From contig NW_006763131.1 of NCBI RefSeq assembly GCF_000264905.1, forward strand, positions 253,039-317,038: a stretch of 64,000 nt of DNA, given 5' to 3'. Both the position numbers and the translations under genes were made by a program. The notes beneath the pieces are model-generated. The model searched no databases. It had not been told where the DNA came from and was given only the letters and a program-made list of their open reading frames with translations. How positions within the stretch are numbered: the stretch's first letter is position 1; every line of letters begins with the position of its first letter. Shown here one piece after another: positions 1 through 11,884 of this stretch. This DNA comes from Stereum hirsutum FP-91666 SS1 (Eukaryota; Basidiomycota; Agaricomycetes; Russulales; Stereaceae).

Positions 1-1177
1 ACATCTGCACATGATATATGCCTGGATCTGAGTGATCATGGAGTCGGTGCGTCCTTCTCTTCTCAATTATCTTTGTATCAGCTTGATTGATCCTGGGATG
101 GCTGCACGTAGATGTGACGATGTTCCAGCGAAGCTCGACCTATGTCTTGTCCACAAAACACGGGGTGACAACTCTATTTGGTCGTAAGGCTGCCTGTTTA
201 CCCCATAGTCCATTGTTTCATACTGACGCCGAACTTACCATTGTGGCGAAACCCAGAATACTACAGCGAGAACGGACCCCCGGTGGACATTGGCGACCGA
301 TTGAATGTGTCTTTCCCAAACTACTTCGCCAAGCTCTTACATCAGAGGCTGGTCCACGTCATTGCGGAGAAGGATAAGTGCGTTTTCTACCTCCTCTTTC
401 TCTCGCTGTTCACCTGGTTGGATATAGTAAGACTCATGTCCATTATGATATAGAGAGACTCTAGATGGTCTTAGACGAGTGGGCTTCAAACTCAACTGGG
501 GAGAACAGGACGCGGGCTTCATACTTTCAGCCTGGAATAAAGCAGGGGGTTATTACCTCGGTGCGTTTCTCTTCCAATCACTTCTCGATAATGAGCGGTC
601 GCTGATGTTGCATAAACGGCTTATAGATGTTGGGGGTAGCCAAGCCATCATCGACGGGCGTATCAAACTGAAGTCTTCAGGCCAGATCTCACGCTTCATA
701 AAGAACGGCCTGTTATTCGATGACGGAAGCACCTTAGATGCAGACGTTGTTATCTTTGCCACCGGGTAAGCCCTCTCATCTCGGCCTAATCTCAACACAT
801 AACATCCTCGTCTCGAGTCCTTCACTCACGCTCTCGCCTCTGGTTGTGTGATAGCTACGGCGACACCCGCGACACCTGGCGTAAAATCATAGACCCGGCT
901 ACCGCGGACAAGCTTAAACCAATTTGGGGATTGGACAAGGAGGGCGAGATTCAGAGCGCATGGAGGGATTCAGGCGTCGAGGGACTTTATTGTATGATGG
1001 GGAATCTGGCGCTGTGTAGGTTCTATTCGAAGTCCTTGGCGCTGCGTGAGTACATTTTAGGTTGCCATATGAGAATTTGAAGGACGATGTGGTGCTCACT
1101 TTTGCTTGGAATTTTTTGTTTTTTTAGAGATCAAAGCGATGGAGGAGGGCATCTTCGGGGAGAGGTATTCGATTTAG
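1..1177 (+). CDS. Flavin-containing monooxygenase, 3' part (5' end outside window)
   Basis: FAD/NADPH-dependent monooxygenase of the fungal FMO type, adding oxygen to N, S or carbonyl substrates; the substrate cannot be told. Exons join in frame at 1-46, 112-183, 257-377, 475-765, 855-1045 and 1128-1177, all with GT-AG introns. The spliced product reads SAHDIC...DHGVDVTMFQRSSTYV, then YYSENGPPVDIGDRLN, then VGFKLNWGEQDAGF, and has the late FAD/NAD motif DADVVIFATG followed by YGDTRDTWRKI and a C-terminal end KAMEEGIFGERYSI. These segments match the C-terminal two thirds of the family. The N-terminal FAD Rossmann motif lies upstream of the window. No stop or frameshift is seen, so the gene looks functional. 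Its neighbours (UstYa-like genes, GNAT) would suit a tailoring role, which is inference. Confidence 0.85.
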
Positions 1178-1597
1178 ATAGTAGAATCCGTGACGACGGG
1201 GAGGATGCTTTTTATGACGACTGAAAGGTACGCTAGCTAGTTGCCCGTCAATGTCCTTAGGGAGTACTCATATTCTGTTCCTCAGATCGTGCGTGATGAG
1301 CGCACGGCGAACGACCAAGATTCTGTAGAATATATGTGTACTTCCCTATCCAACTGTGTCTAGCATGTATGACTATGATGTGATTTCTGTGCGCACATTT
1401 GCAATGCATTGGCGATGGGTAGAGACGACATAACGACGCAAGCAGTAAACACACTTACTCCTCTCGAAAATGATTGACACGCTCGTTTTGAGACACGGCC
1501 GTTTGGACCATAGTGTTATTCGAGTCAACAGCATCCGTCTTCCTCCAGATGAACCTAGCAAAGAACTTTGGGAGCAAGAAGACGGATCAAAATTTAT

Positions 1598-1660
1598 TAG
1601 CCTATAATATACATCACTGCAGCGAGCGCTGGGTAAATATACACATTTTTCGAGGACAAT
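1598..1660 (+). repeat. Repeat R1, short diverged copy
   Basis: The core GCAGCGAGCGCTG followed by TATACACATTTTT matches the corresponding part of the longer copies near 15140-15370 and 19676-19915, all on the plus strand. Only the central part is recognisable here. Confidence 0.5.
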
Positions 1661-1734
1661 CTGAACGTCACGACACTTTCCATATGAGTACAGTCACGGT
1701 GCGAGATAAACACGAAAAAGCGGGGACTTGAACG

Positions 1735-1970
1735 ATCTACGAGATAATACTGCACAATATGATATGATGCAACACACGACAGGACAAGATACGATGAGAC
1801 ACGATTCGACGAGATAGTACGGACAAGAGGCAAAGTGCAACGAGACGGCACTGCAGAGGCAAGACAATATACGACACGAGCCCAGATACGACGAGTCGAC
1901 ACGGACAAGACGAGACACGATGCGAGACCAGAACAAGCGAGACAAGGGAGAACAAGACTACACAAGCCTA
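1735..1970 (-). repeat. Degenerate TCTCGT-type tract downstream of HNH_2 copy A
   Basis: Read on the gene strand this is a run of imperfect TCTCGT / TCGTATC / GTCTCGCATC units. Similar tracts lie just 3' of copies B and C of the same gene family. The similarity to the copy C flank continues beyond the tract, including ATTATCTCG(T/C)AGA and a GTCGTGACGTT-like stretch. Confidence 0.7.
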
Positions 1971-2035
1971 AGAAGTTAACAGACGAGACGACAACTTCTG
2001 CCCAAATCGCTGCGGTGCATCATCACAACAGACTA

Positions 2036-3511
2036 TCATATTCCTGCTCCATCTGTGTTAATCCACCGCGACACATCCGCCCCGGAAGGCTCGACACGCT
2101 TGCCTATTCCTGCTTTATACAAGCCTGTAAGCACTGTACACATGGCGTCGAACTTGTCGGGTCCATCGATAACTGTATCATCCGACAGCGCAGAATGATG
2201 GTGTCCGCCGGTGACTGTTTCATCAGACATCACTGAACTACGATCATCTCCATCGTTCCGTCGCCTCGATGTACGATCTTCGGCAGTGGTGTTGTATTCC
2301 GGCCTGGATCGGTACGTATTCGGGTGTTCGATGGGGGCAGGTCGAGGAAGATGTTGTGGGAAGATGCGAAGCGCGTCGTCGGCGAGGACGCCCCATTGTC
2401 GTAGTGCAGCGGCTCCATAGGCGCAGTCGAGCAGGAAGGCGGACGGCTTCCGAAGCCCATGATTGGCAAATGCGGCATACGTATTGTCGCCCATCATGAA
2501 GAGTTCTGCTTCCGATGGCTTTGCGATCCATTGAGCAGTAAAGCGCTGGTAGTGTGCTCCGGAGGGGTTGGAGAGAGTTTGTGGAGAGGGAGGGGTCCGT
2601 CGATAGGATGGGAGTACGTCGTCTACGGTGAGGATGTGATTGGGAGTCTAAGAGGCGGAATTTAGTCTCAAATTAGGAGGATAATGTAGGTAAATATTCT
2701 CACATGCATGATGACCCACGCGCCGCCATCGTAGGCACCATGAGCGGTACACAAAAAGCCATTCCTTTTATCGTCAATGTCTCTCAGCGTCGCGACGGGA
2801 TCGTCGACCTCATGGCCTGGTTCGGCGCAGATGTACGACGGGGCGTTGGATGCATCTGGCTGCAGGCGCAGCCGAATGAGCTCCTGAAGCCACTAAGATG
2901 ATTGTCCGCGGGTAAGCATTGGTATAATGTGACATAGACGTTAAAAAACACACGCCGTCGCCTCGTTGGAAAGGTATGATGTGGGCGGCCTGAAAAAGTG
3001 GGAATCCCGTGAAGATGCAGCGCACGTCTCGCTCACAAAGGTCGTTCCTGAAGCTCTGCTTTCGGGAGGCGCCAGTTTGAGAGCTTTCTCCCTTCCTGCT
3101 CAGGGTGGTGTGATCCAAAGTTTTGGCATCCGCAACTGGGTGTCAAGAGAAACGATGAGTTGACTGTACTGCGTGCAAGAATGGCGAATGCTCACATGTG
3201 GAGGGTGGGCTCGGTATAAAGATGTACTCAGCCGTCGAGAGCAAAGAGTCGAGTGGAAGCTCATCGGGCAGATCTTCAGCACTATCCGCGAGTTGAATAG
3301 TACCATGAAGCATTAGGATAGTCCAGGCGAGGAACTTGAGATACTTGACAGGGTGGAGACAAAGGGCGCCGAGCCTTGACTTTGGGATCCTTAGGACGAC
3401 GGGATCTTCTACGATCTGCTCTACGGCAGGTTGTCCATCCTCGGGAGATGGAGACATAAAGCTAGACCCTTTGGGAACCAGAGCGAATGTGATGGTAGAA
3501 TCCAAAGACAT
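2036..3511 (-). CDS. HNH_2-domain protein, copy A
   Basis: Basidiomycete-type protein with an HNH_2 nuclease-like domain; its substrate and role are unknown. Four exons on the minus strand: 3511-3196, 3135-2954, 2892-2704 and 2647-2036, giving 432 codons plus stop. The N-terminal part starts MSLDSTITFALVPKG. The HNH region runs RCIFTG...QAAHIIPFQRG (first His), then NGFLCTAHGAYDGG (Asn and second His), split across exons 2 and 3. Exon 4 carries MGDNTYAAFANH and a Ser/Arg/Asp-rich insert before a conserved C-terminal block. The start is chosen because copies B and C begin at the same Met. The upstream sequence has a perfect 15-bp palindrome. It is intact by reading frame, but YDGG replaces the YDDG seen in copies B and C. 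Confidence 0.75.
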
Positions 3512-3629
3512 CTCCGAGTAGATGAGAGCGAAAGGATTGGGGCAAGAGTGGGGAGAACTTGTCAAAGCGCGTAACATGATGACAAATACGGCCATGTTTG
3601 TCCATGTTTGGGGCACAAGAATGGTGCCA

Positions 3630-3660
3630 CACCGTGTGGCGGCTCAACCTTCGAGGACAT
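3630..3660 (-). promoter_or_regulatory. Promoter palindrome upstream of HNH_2 copy A
   Basis: About 120-140 bases upstream of the start the sequence GCCACACGGTGTGGC is a perfect palindrome, followed by ACC. Imperfect versions stand at the same place upstream of copy B (GCCACACGCCACTGTGGCG) and copy C (GCCGCACGGCGTGGCACC). A transcription-factor site is plausible but inferred. Confidence 0.4.
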
Positions 3661-3888
3661 AAATTAAAATCAGTTTTTCTTTCTCTGCAGTTCCACAAGC
3701 ATAAAGGTATTGTTAGTGAAGTATAATGTTAGATCACACCTCCTGGCTACACTGATCAGACCGAGCCTCAGATATTGTGGATTGCTAATGCCTTAGCGCA
3801 AGTGCATATATATGATGCCTGCATCCGACCGAATGACCACGACATATGAGACCGAATCGATACTCAGCCAAATACTGGGGCGGTGCCA

Positions 3889-4805
3889 TCATACTGTCTG
3901 ATACTGTAGAAGATATAATCCTATGTATTTTGTCAGCGATACCGACCTAAACTGAGTAGAGAGGATTTCGGGGATGACGCCGACTTACCTGCTGCTTCCT
4001 TCTTGAACGTCGTTATGTCTACTCCGCAATCGGCCGTCGCACACGACAGTTTGAACGTAAAGTAAGACCCTGATTTACACGGAAATCTTGCGATAGCGGC
4101 GGTAGATCCCACTGCGGCCGCCAGATGACCCACGTACGAGCTGCCACTCGACTCTCCTCTTCCCCAGGATGTAGCTTGAATGTCTATCCGTGAGTTACCT
4201 GGCAGTCTCCACACGTCGACTTTTGATGCGCGGTCCTCTTCCAAGTCTCCAATGACGAAGCTTGAGTTCCTTCCGACGACATTGGGAACTGTCATGGTTA
4301 AGCTGCAGTCCTCCATTCCGTAGTCAATGACACGAAATTGGATTATAGTGGACACCTATCACGGACGCATGAGTTGCATGCCATTCAGAACAGACGACGG
4401 ACGTACCTCATCATTTACCCATACTCTGTTTGAATAGACCGGAACCATTCCATTATCGGTGATCAGTGCATCGACTAACGGCACGAAGGCTTGCCCTGAT
4501 GTGGAAGATACTTGAATGGATGAACGGGGAAGGTTAACGATGGGGGCGTGCTGGGTTGTCTGAGAACGGTTCGTGTAGATCTCGTCAAACCCAATGTACG
4601 TGCTGCGTAGAGGTGGGGCATTGGATGAGGCAACACTGATAGCTTTCCAAGAGAGGCTTTCGAGGTAGCAAAATGCAACATAGAAAGCGAGAAATGTGTC
4701 GACTATGGCGCAGATGCTAAGAATGATGAATGCCAATCGTGCGATGTATCCATGAAGATTGTAAAACTTGCTTGCTTGATGAGCCAATGATAGACATATG
4801 AGCAT
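3889..4805 (-). CDS. But2-like single-pass membrane protein
   Basis: Member of the large Agaricomycete family annotated as ubiquitin-3-binding But2 C-terminal-domain-like proteins; the function is not established. A hydrophobic segment near the N-terminus (LAFIILSICAIVDTFLAFYV) is followed by the family hallmark STYIGFDEIYTNR. After an intron (NDE joined to VSTIIQFRV) comes DYGMEDCSLTMTVP and the cysteine-bearing domain with CKSGSYF, LSCATADCGVD. A last short exon, reached by splicing after KKEAAG, ends GLYLLQYQTV, typical of the family. The start is uncertain: the first Met of the membrane exon is at 4805, but a Met-Pro-Leu-Leu-Pro exon starting at 4891 looks like the usual family N-terminus and could be joined by a short intron. 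It is transcribed divergently from the UstYa-like gene at 5439. Confidence 0.7.
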
Positions 4806-4891
4806 AACAGCTCCTATGTCAGAGGAAACATCGTACCTTCCGCATTGGAATATGTTTTCAAGACGTCCCCATCTTCAGGTAGGAGGGGCAT

Positions 4892-5438
4892 GTAATGTGC
4901 GCCGTTCACTACCATTGCTTAAGGGACAACGGGCAGAGTTGAAGATGCTGTGATGGGCGCACACTGCTTTTTCACCCCTCATAACTGTGCGCTGAAAATA
5001 GCAAATCATAACAACGACGGTGGGGATTCGGAATAGCATGTGGAACAGGATCAAAAGGCGCTTAAGAAACCATCGGATCTAGACTAAGGACTGCTACTCG
5101 GAGTGTACTTGCTATTTGAGATCCGACGCTCAACGGGAAGATTGTCCGCATCGGTAGTGAACTGTCTGCGATGGAGTGACCGGTCTGTGATATAACGAGG
5201 ACCCACATGAATGCGCAGAAGTGTTGATGGGAGCGGTTCTTGATTCAGATGCTCACCTCGATAGAGAGATCATGATATCAGAAGCAATTCGGTACTTCAC
5301 GTTCCGAAGTTGATACGAGTATCTGGAAAGCACCGGACAAGCGGTGGCGAATAAACCTCGGCATACCACCGGCATACTCTGAAAATGGCATTGGAAGCTG
5401 CATACAGATAAACAATTCGACTCCATCGTCTTTCTGGA
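4892..5438. other. Divergent intergenic region
   Basis: Separates the But2-like and UstYa-like genes, which point away from each other, so it should hold both promoters. I see no convincing gene or repeat in it. Confidence 0.5.
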
Positions 5439-6191
5439 ATGCTCGTCTCGACTTGGTGCTCATCCATTTTGCTCAGCACTCTAAGTGTCATATCGATCGC
5501 ATGGACTTGGTCATTAATAGAGCTTGTCCAACGGCTCGATTTGAGATCGAAGCACCCCATGCCTGAAATATTCGAACGACAATACAGTAAGTACAGCGAG
5601 GGTATTGTGTTTGGGGAAAAGAGCTCACAGACTTGCTCCCAGCTTATGAAGGCAACGACGTACCAGAAATCCTACAAATGCCCCCCGAGAAGCCCATCGA
5701 AATGAACATAGAAGAGAGTGTCCATTTTTCGATAAAATATCCAGCAGAAGCAGAAGAAGAGTGGATGAAATCTGAACCATACGGGAGAGGAGTTGTTCGT
5801 TTGGGTCCCGACAATCGCGCCTTCCTCGTCTCCATGTTCCACCAGCTGCACTGCCTTCATTACATGGAGGGAGAGATTGGCGTTGTCGACAGCGAGCGCT
5901 GGCCACATGTACAACACTGTCTAAACATGCTCAGACAGTGGATACTGTGTCAAGCGGATCTGACGCTAGAAGAGGGCAGTTCAATGCAGAGGAATTTTAC
6001 CGTTGATCGTTGGAGCGACACTCGCATATGTCATGATTGGGAGGCCGTATACACCCAGATGAGGAGGAACTGGATCGACTGGTACAAGTACAGAGTCGAC
6101 CAGGGTATCATTAATGTGAGCATAGTTGAATAATCATGTGTTAAATGTTGAGAACTAATATACAATCACACAGGTGAAATATTCCCAGTAG
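5439..6191 (+). CDS. UstYa-like protein 1 (DUF3328 family)
   Basis: Member of the UstYa/DUF3328 family, membrane-anchored proteins that carry out oxidative steps, including cyclisation, in fungal peptide natural products. Exons are 5439-5586, 5631-6114 and probably 6174-6191. A single membrane helix near the N-terminus (ILLSTLSVISIAWTWSLIEL) is followed by LLPAYEGND, then NIEESVHFSI. Both family motifs are intact: HQLHC in MFHQLHCLHYM and HVQHC in WPHVQHCLNMLRQ, the latter followed by ILCQAD. A CHDWEAVYTQM block ends the domain. Reading through the last intron would end the protein at 6133 instead. It is convergent with the GNAT gene and divergent from the But2-like gene. Confidence 0.8.
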
Positions 6192-6391
6192 TGTACTCCC
6201 CCTTCGAGTCCCAATTTGTTGTGTAGAACTTTTCTCGTCAAGATCTATACAAGTGCTTCATTGACTGAGGCATACAAATACTACACTGTGATTTGTTTAC
6301 GCTTCGGTGAGACAAAATGATAAGCTGAAATTATCGCCTCACTGACAACACCTTGGCACAGTTTCATCCTTATGCGGCATTACACGACTAC

Positions 6392-7450
6392 CTAAGACTG
6401 GCTCTGATCGAGTATGAACATGTTACCCGTGAAGATGCCCCAGGGCGTCTTCTCATCCATTCGTCCTACCTCCTGGAACCCGAAATTGCGATAGAATACA
6501 GCCTAGTAATAACCATCATGGTGTTAACCAGCATAAAGGCTGTACGGAAAGAGTACACCTGCATTTTCCTCGGATTGCGTTCCGAGCGCGACTAGTTTCT
6601 TTTCACTCGCGGCCTAATTTGAGACGATTTGTATTGGTAATCGCGGAGAGAACGAAACCACGTACACGATCACAAACAGCTCGGATGATTGCAGAACCTA
6701 GCCCTTGTTTTTGACAATCCGGACGAGTGGCCATGATATTGCAATACCACGCATCACGCTCGGTCTGGAACAGCATTGTAAGATAAAACATCAGCATACA
6801 ACCGAAAAATGTAACTTACAGTCGGACCCAATACTCTGGTCTTGAATGCGCGGACCTTAGGGGAAAACTGAGGTACTATGAGGATTTCCCAGCATATTAT
6901 ATTTATATAAAACAACAAATCACTTGCATCATTGGTGATCCATTCTTGATATTCAGGAGCAATTTTGGAAAAGAATTCATTAAATCCCAAAGCGCGCTGC
7001 TCCTCTCTGACAGGCACGTCAGGACGGATGATGAAAGGGAAGCAGCTGAAGTTACTCACGTAGCATAAAGGACTTCGCCTGGACCGAACCAGACACCGAT
7101 TGACACAATATCTGTCAGATCTGAGCTGTGCGACGCTACGTATACTGCACCGCTATGGAAACCTGCGCGGACCATCGATCTCCACATCACCTCTGAGAGG
7201 CTCAGGTCTCCCCCTGTAAATACCTTCGCAGCGATGTCTAATATCTCCGATTATTGGAATCCGCACAAGAGACAAGCAAGATACAGTACACACCTCCGTC
7301 GTAAGCCCTGACACATACATCCACAACTGAATCCAATTGCGAAGCTATTGTAGCACACGTATTTTCATGACTAGTATGAGCAACCAGAGTTTGTTGTTAA
7401 CACATACCTATGGGCTCTTTGAGTTGGGCAACGTATACGCTTTGGTGCAT
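6392..7450 (-). CDS. GNAT-family N-acetyltransferase
   Basis: Acyl-CoA-dependent N-acetyltransferase of the type multiplied in basidiomycetes; the acceptor is unknown. The start is the Met at 7450 in MHQSVYVAQLKEP. Splicing yields GDLSLSEVMWRSMVRAG, then GVWFGPGEVLYATEEQRALG, NEFFSKIAPEYQEWIT, and after further introns WYCNIMATRPDCQKQGLG, which holds the acetyl-CoA-binding Q-x-x-G-x-G-like turn. IIRAVCDR is joined to AASEKKLVALGTQ. The last intron, whose unspliced sequence contains in-frame stops, joins SEENAG to AVFYRNFGFQEVGRMDEK, ending FILDQSQS. I count at least seven exons. All junctions use GT-AG and the frame is kept, so the gene looks intact. Confidence 0.8.
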
Positions 7451-10267
7451 CTTCAGTGTTGTCAGAGGTAGCGGGGAGGTTTCCAGATAATGGTATCCGT
7501 AGTCGATCTTTCTAGCAGATTGGAAAAGCCTCCTATATCAAGTAGGGTATGTTGTTGGGATATTTGTATCTGAAATGGAACCGTGTGGGTGGGTAGGTAT
7601 GTGGATGTGTGAGAAAACGTTCGATGTCAGCCAGCGCTTGAGGAGAGCGCTGGGAATCATCATGCGAGTCATCATGCTTCTGTTTATCAAGTATTCCGCG
7701 GAGATACGGGGAGGATCTTCACGCGGGGGGTCCGATGATGGAGAGTAACATACCATACTTGATTGCAACTGTGTGAGAGCATCGCCATGATTGCAGAAAT
7801 AGAACGGTCGACCACTGGCACAATTCATCAGAAGTGAGGTTGGATTCCATATTTTTCATAGATATCATGGGAATGTTCTACTAGTATCAGAATCGCGATG
7901 GAAGAGCAGAACGTTTCGCAGTCAAACACCCTGGTTCTGAACACAGGAGCAGCGAAATGACTAAAGGTGATAGAGTGTGAAAAGCTCGGCTGGGTTGGTG
8001 GACCATGTTTGATGCAATGCGAACCGTTGTTTCTGATCATCGTCGAGCAATTTCGGAGTTGGGGAACCCCACTCGTTTAATGTGCATATGCAAAGATAAA
8101 ACAATCGATGTTACAATGGTAGGGTAGCCACCATTTGCCATATACTGAACTACATTTATTACTTGAAGGAGAATACAGCCGAAGGATCACGATAATCCAA
8201 AGCGATCCCGCGAAGTTCTCAGCGGAATCATTTGAAGACCACGTCTGGCTGTGGAAATTTGAGCGCAGCGGCTGTGTCAAAATCATGAGACCTGAGTCAC
8301 TCAGAGTACAGTTATACGCCTCGTACCTTCAGCGTCGTCGGTCTCAGCTGACCGCCTGGAGAGCTCTTCCGGTTGAGGAAATTTGATGAATATCACTACA
8401 GATATGGACAATTATCCATCAAGCAGGAGCCGGGAGGAACGGATCCAGGAGAAGCGCGCCATTACTAGGCTCCTCCATGCATCCGGATATCTTCGAAGGA
8501 TGCAGACGCTCCTGGGACGCTGAAAAAATGTAAGCATAATGAAAGTGCCTGGTAAGTGATATCGAAATCACATTATACCTTCTATGCCTTGAGGGTTATT
8601 CCCAAAGGTACGCTTGAAAACGGTATCTGGTTGAGGAGACACCAGGGCAGCAGCTTGGGAAGTAGATGGAAAATTTCAATCCTAATGTCTAGAGGTGCGA
8701 CCGAAACATCGTTGAAAATTCAAACCTTCGACAGAGTCATCCGAGCCATCCCGTCTAGATTGCAAGACAGTAGAGTCTATGTCACGGAGAACAAGAAAGA
8801 TATCAGTAAAGTGTGGCCTTCGTAGTTGTAGAATATCAAGAGGTGTAAGCATAGCGCACCTTCAGCCTTTCCAACTGGGATGGCAGCAGTGCAAGCGACG
8901 TAGAAACACAGAACAGCTGACACAAAAGAGCACTTCATCTTTGAGTAGGCCTGAAGTTGTGTTTAGGAGTTAGGATCGTACTTCTATATAATCCTCTGGG
9001 GAAGATCGGCAATTACCGCGACGAGGGGGATGTCGGAGTACGGAGATCAAGGTCCGGGTGTATTCTCCAGGTTTTGATTCCATTGGGGGATACATGGCTA
9101 CATACTAATCACGCACAACTCAAGTTGAATCCACGGGGATCGATATTCAACTCAGATTGGAAAGAACAAAAGAGCCACAAGATGGCCTGAAATGGGAAGA
9201 ATATACCTTTCACAGCGACCTCGGGCCTGGTAACTTAGCTAGGCCCTGCGCAGAAGATTGCTAGTAGTTGCCAATAATGTCCATCATTCTACCATGGAAT
9301 TTATGATGCTGCATCCTCTACAGAAGCACCAGACGGGCGCAGAAATCATTCCGTCATATCAACCTACTCATTGAAGGTAGTAGTCCCGAACTTCCGACTC
9401 GAGCTGAGGCATCGACATTTTAACTTTGATTTAAAACTATGGCTACACCGGGCATCCACAGTGTATGTGTACAATCGGGAAAATAGCTTATCATTTGCAT
9501 ATCCTCGTGTCCAATGGCGAAGCACTTAAATATACCACTGATATTTGTATTCGAATCAGCTCCGATCATAGAGTTATTTGATGTAACTGCGGTTTTCCCA
9601 TCATCCCAGGTCTAGTTTTTGCGCACGTCTCAGGTTCAACCCACTCCTCCGGTGCGCAAAACACCCCTGAAGATTAACAGTAGCAGCTATCAAAGATCAG
9701 GTGAAACAGGCTTTGGCACGTCCACGGACGAATGTAATAGACGCACATGGTAACTTGTCTTATGATGTGCGAAAGTTGTGGCTATAATATGAGCAGATCC
9801 AACAAGCTACTTGATACCCGACACATGAGCTTTAGGTCTAGCGGCAGCATTATTTGGCTCAATAAACATCTCCACTGATTGCAGAAAAGCAGAATAGAAT
9901 ACTGACAGACCTTTCGCCCTATCCTCATGTGGAAGCTTGTAGCAGAGTCAAAATCTTACATAGAAGTGTGCGGATAAACCCAGAACGTTTCAGCATGGGT
10001 ACTCCGCATGCAGGTCTGCGATGAGGGCCGAAACTCGGCACGATAATGCTTTCAGAGGAATGCTGAAAGTTGCCGCAGAAAACATAACGATACAGACAAC
10101 AGAAGGCGAATTAGGCCGCAGTCATCGGTCCTACTGACGAAGAAGTCCCTTCGTTCTTTCGTAAACTCCTTCGTCCTGCTCCTTGACCGCCGCCTTGGAT
10201 CTCGCCCAGCCTGCCAGTCACATAAAAATGTAAGCTATAATTATCTTGGGTTTCGAAAAATATTCTT
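7451..10267. other. 2.8 kb without a recognisable gene
   Basis: Several open frames of 60-96 codons lie on both strands (for example 7538-7828 and 7828-8040 minus, 8135-8386 and 8556-8825 plus). None shows a domain I recognise or clear splice partners. A multi-exon gene of unknown type on the minus strand between 7.5 and 8.05 kb cannot be excluded. No strong repeat was seen. Confidence 0.5.
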
Positions 10268-11487
10268 CTACACTATCGCGCCTACCGATTTCGGCTCCTT
10301 CAAGGACCTATTGGAATCCGAAGCATTAAGCGTCGCAGTGCCGAGCGAGTTCTCTATTCCACCAATCTCCGTAGTGCTTTCGGGATGTGCAAAAACCATT
10401 TGGCCGCTGACTTGCTGCACTGTCTCCTTGGACCACCCCCGCCCCATAGCCACCCTCCAAATGATCATCTGGGGGGAAAGAGACTGACAAAGGGACAAGG
10501 TAAGGTCGTGTACTTATAACTAACAGCCTAAAGAGAAGGCGACTCACACAGAACATACCCCAAACGTACGCAAATGCATTGGATGTAGGACTACTCTTCG
10601 CATATGTCACTACAAATCCTAGACCGACCACACTGAAGGGCAACGCTGACTCCACCAGTATTGACATCACACCGGTATACATGTTTCCCATCTCAGGAGT
10701 CATCATCGAGAGAGTCATACGGCGCATCATTAAGAGTCTTCCACATATCATAGCAGTGAGAATTACGTTGAGGCTGACGGAGAGGGAGACCCATGGCACT
10801 CCGAAATTGGCTGCGGCTCCGTTGAGCAAGAATGCACCCGGCAGGGCGCTCTCCACGATGGTGATAATGACAAGGACTAGAGTCATCGTCAGCCACGTCT
10901 ATGTTTCAACTTTGAGTTGACGACGTACCGGAAGAGGCCAGGTATATGAGTGTTGGGAACGCAATAATCCACAGTTTAGATCCCCAGATCATATAACACC
11001 GATAGAGCTAGAGCACTTGCTGTATGAGAATGTCTCAAATTTAAGGGAGCGAATGAAATGACCCACCAATAGACCATCACCTAGAATGTTCGCCGTGGCG
11101 TCGGCAGCAGACCCGAACACGTTCATCCACATTGACGTTGTGGCACCGAAGTATCCCAACGGCCCTCCTGGATGGTTCCTGTGGTCGATCCACATGAACT
11201 CGCCCCAGAGTGCGTCGGTAGTCACGGCAATTGTGACCATCGTCATTAAGACGGCACCATAAACAACGTAGAGAACTTGGCTGCGACGATTGGACTGGGC
11301 GGGTTGACTGAGGGTACGGTGAGCGGCTTGGGAGAAGGTGAAGAGCTCTATACCTAGAAACCAGAGTTATCAGCACTAATGTGGTCGTACGCCATGTCTC
11401 AGGCGCACCATAGAGGATCCCACGCATGAAGTTGCCCACGTAGAGTGAGCGTTCAAGGGGAAGGTCTATGGGACTTTCAACAGACAT
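10268..11487 (-). CDS. Seven-transmembrane protein of an unnamed Agaricomycete family
   Basis: Multi-pass membrane protein of a family very common in mushroom genomes with no established function, perhaps receptor-like. It starts at the Met of SVESPIDLPLERSLYVGNF, typical of the family N-terminus, and ILYG is spliced to IELFTFSQAAHRTL. Then come FMWIDHRNHPGGPLGYF (the family W-x-D-R-N-x-P-G-G-P block), DGLLLYRCYMIWGSKLW after splicing, a hydrophobic exon with LTMTLVLVIITIVESALPG, and GVPWVSLSVSLNVILTAMI. A further membrane segment contains YTGVMSILVESALPF. The cytosolic tail is polar and rich in Ser and Glu. At least five exons. It is divergent from the second UstYa-like gene, about 400 bp away. 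Confidence 0.7.
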
Positions 11488-11884
11488 AGAAAGATAAAGT
11501 ACGTGGGGAGAGGAAGGGTGGATCCTAGATGGCGTAGAAACCCTCAGACAGGTCTTATCGAATCGCACTGAAGCGCCCAAACTATTGTCTCAGGGTGACG
11601 TATCCGGTTGTGTGGGACCATATGGCCCCAACAAAAGATTTGGGTTCATCATCAGCCCTGGATCCATGTGGCCCACCGTATAGAGGAAAAAGAATCTGCA
11701 TAATCGATGACGAATCATCAGTACGAAAGATTGGATCACTGGGGCAGTCTGCCAGGGCGCCCAAGGTTACAGTTACCCTGAGAGGGGAATGTGCATGGGA
11801 GAAATGTCCGATATCCATAGGGCAGCATACATGCGGACAACGCTTCCTGTCCGTTACTCTTCCCCCGGCTCCGTCTACTCATTG

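Larger units (their letters stand above)
1178..2035. other. Intergenic, repeat-bearing
   Basis: No supportable gene between the monooxygenase and HNH_2 copy A. It contains a short copy of repeat R1 near 1598-1660 and a degenerate ACGAGAC-rich tract near 1735-1970, both listed separately. Long open frames here come from the low-complexity tract. Confidence 0.6.

Noticed and set aside
1597..1965. Overlapping minus-strand open frames rich in Ser, Val, Leu and Cys
   Set aside because: They are read-through of the degenerate TCTCGT tract; all frames are open there because of composition.
6480..6545. Apparent in-frame stop codons near the end of the GNAT gene
   Set aside because: A GTACTC...ACTAG intron removes them and joins SEENAG to AVFYRNFG in frame, so the gene is not broken.
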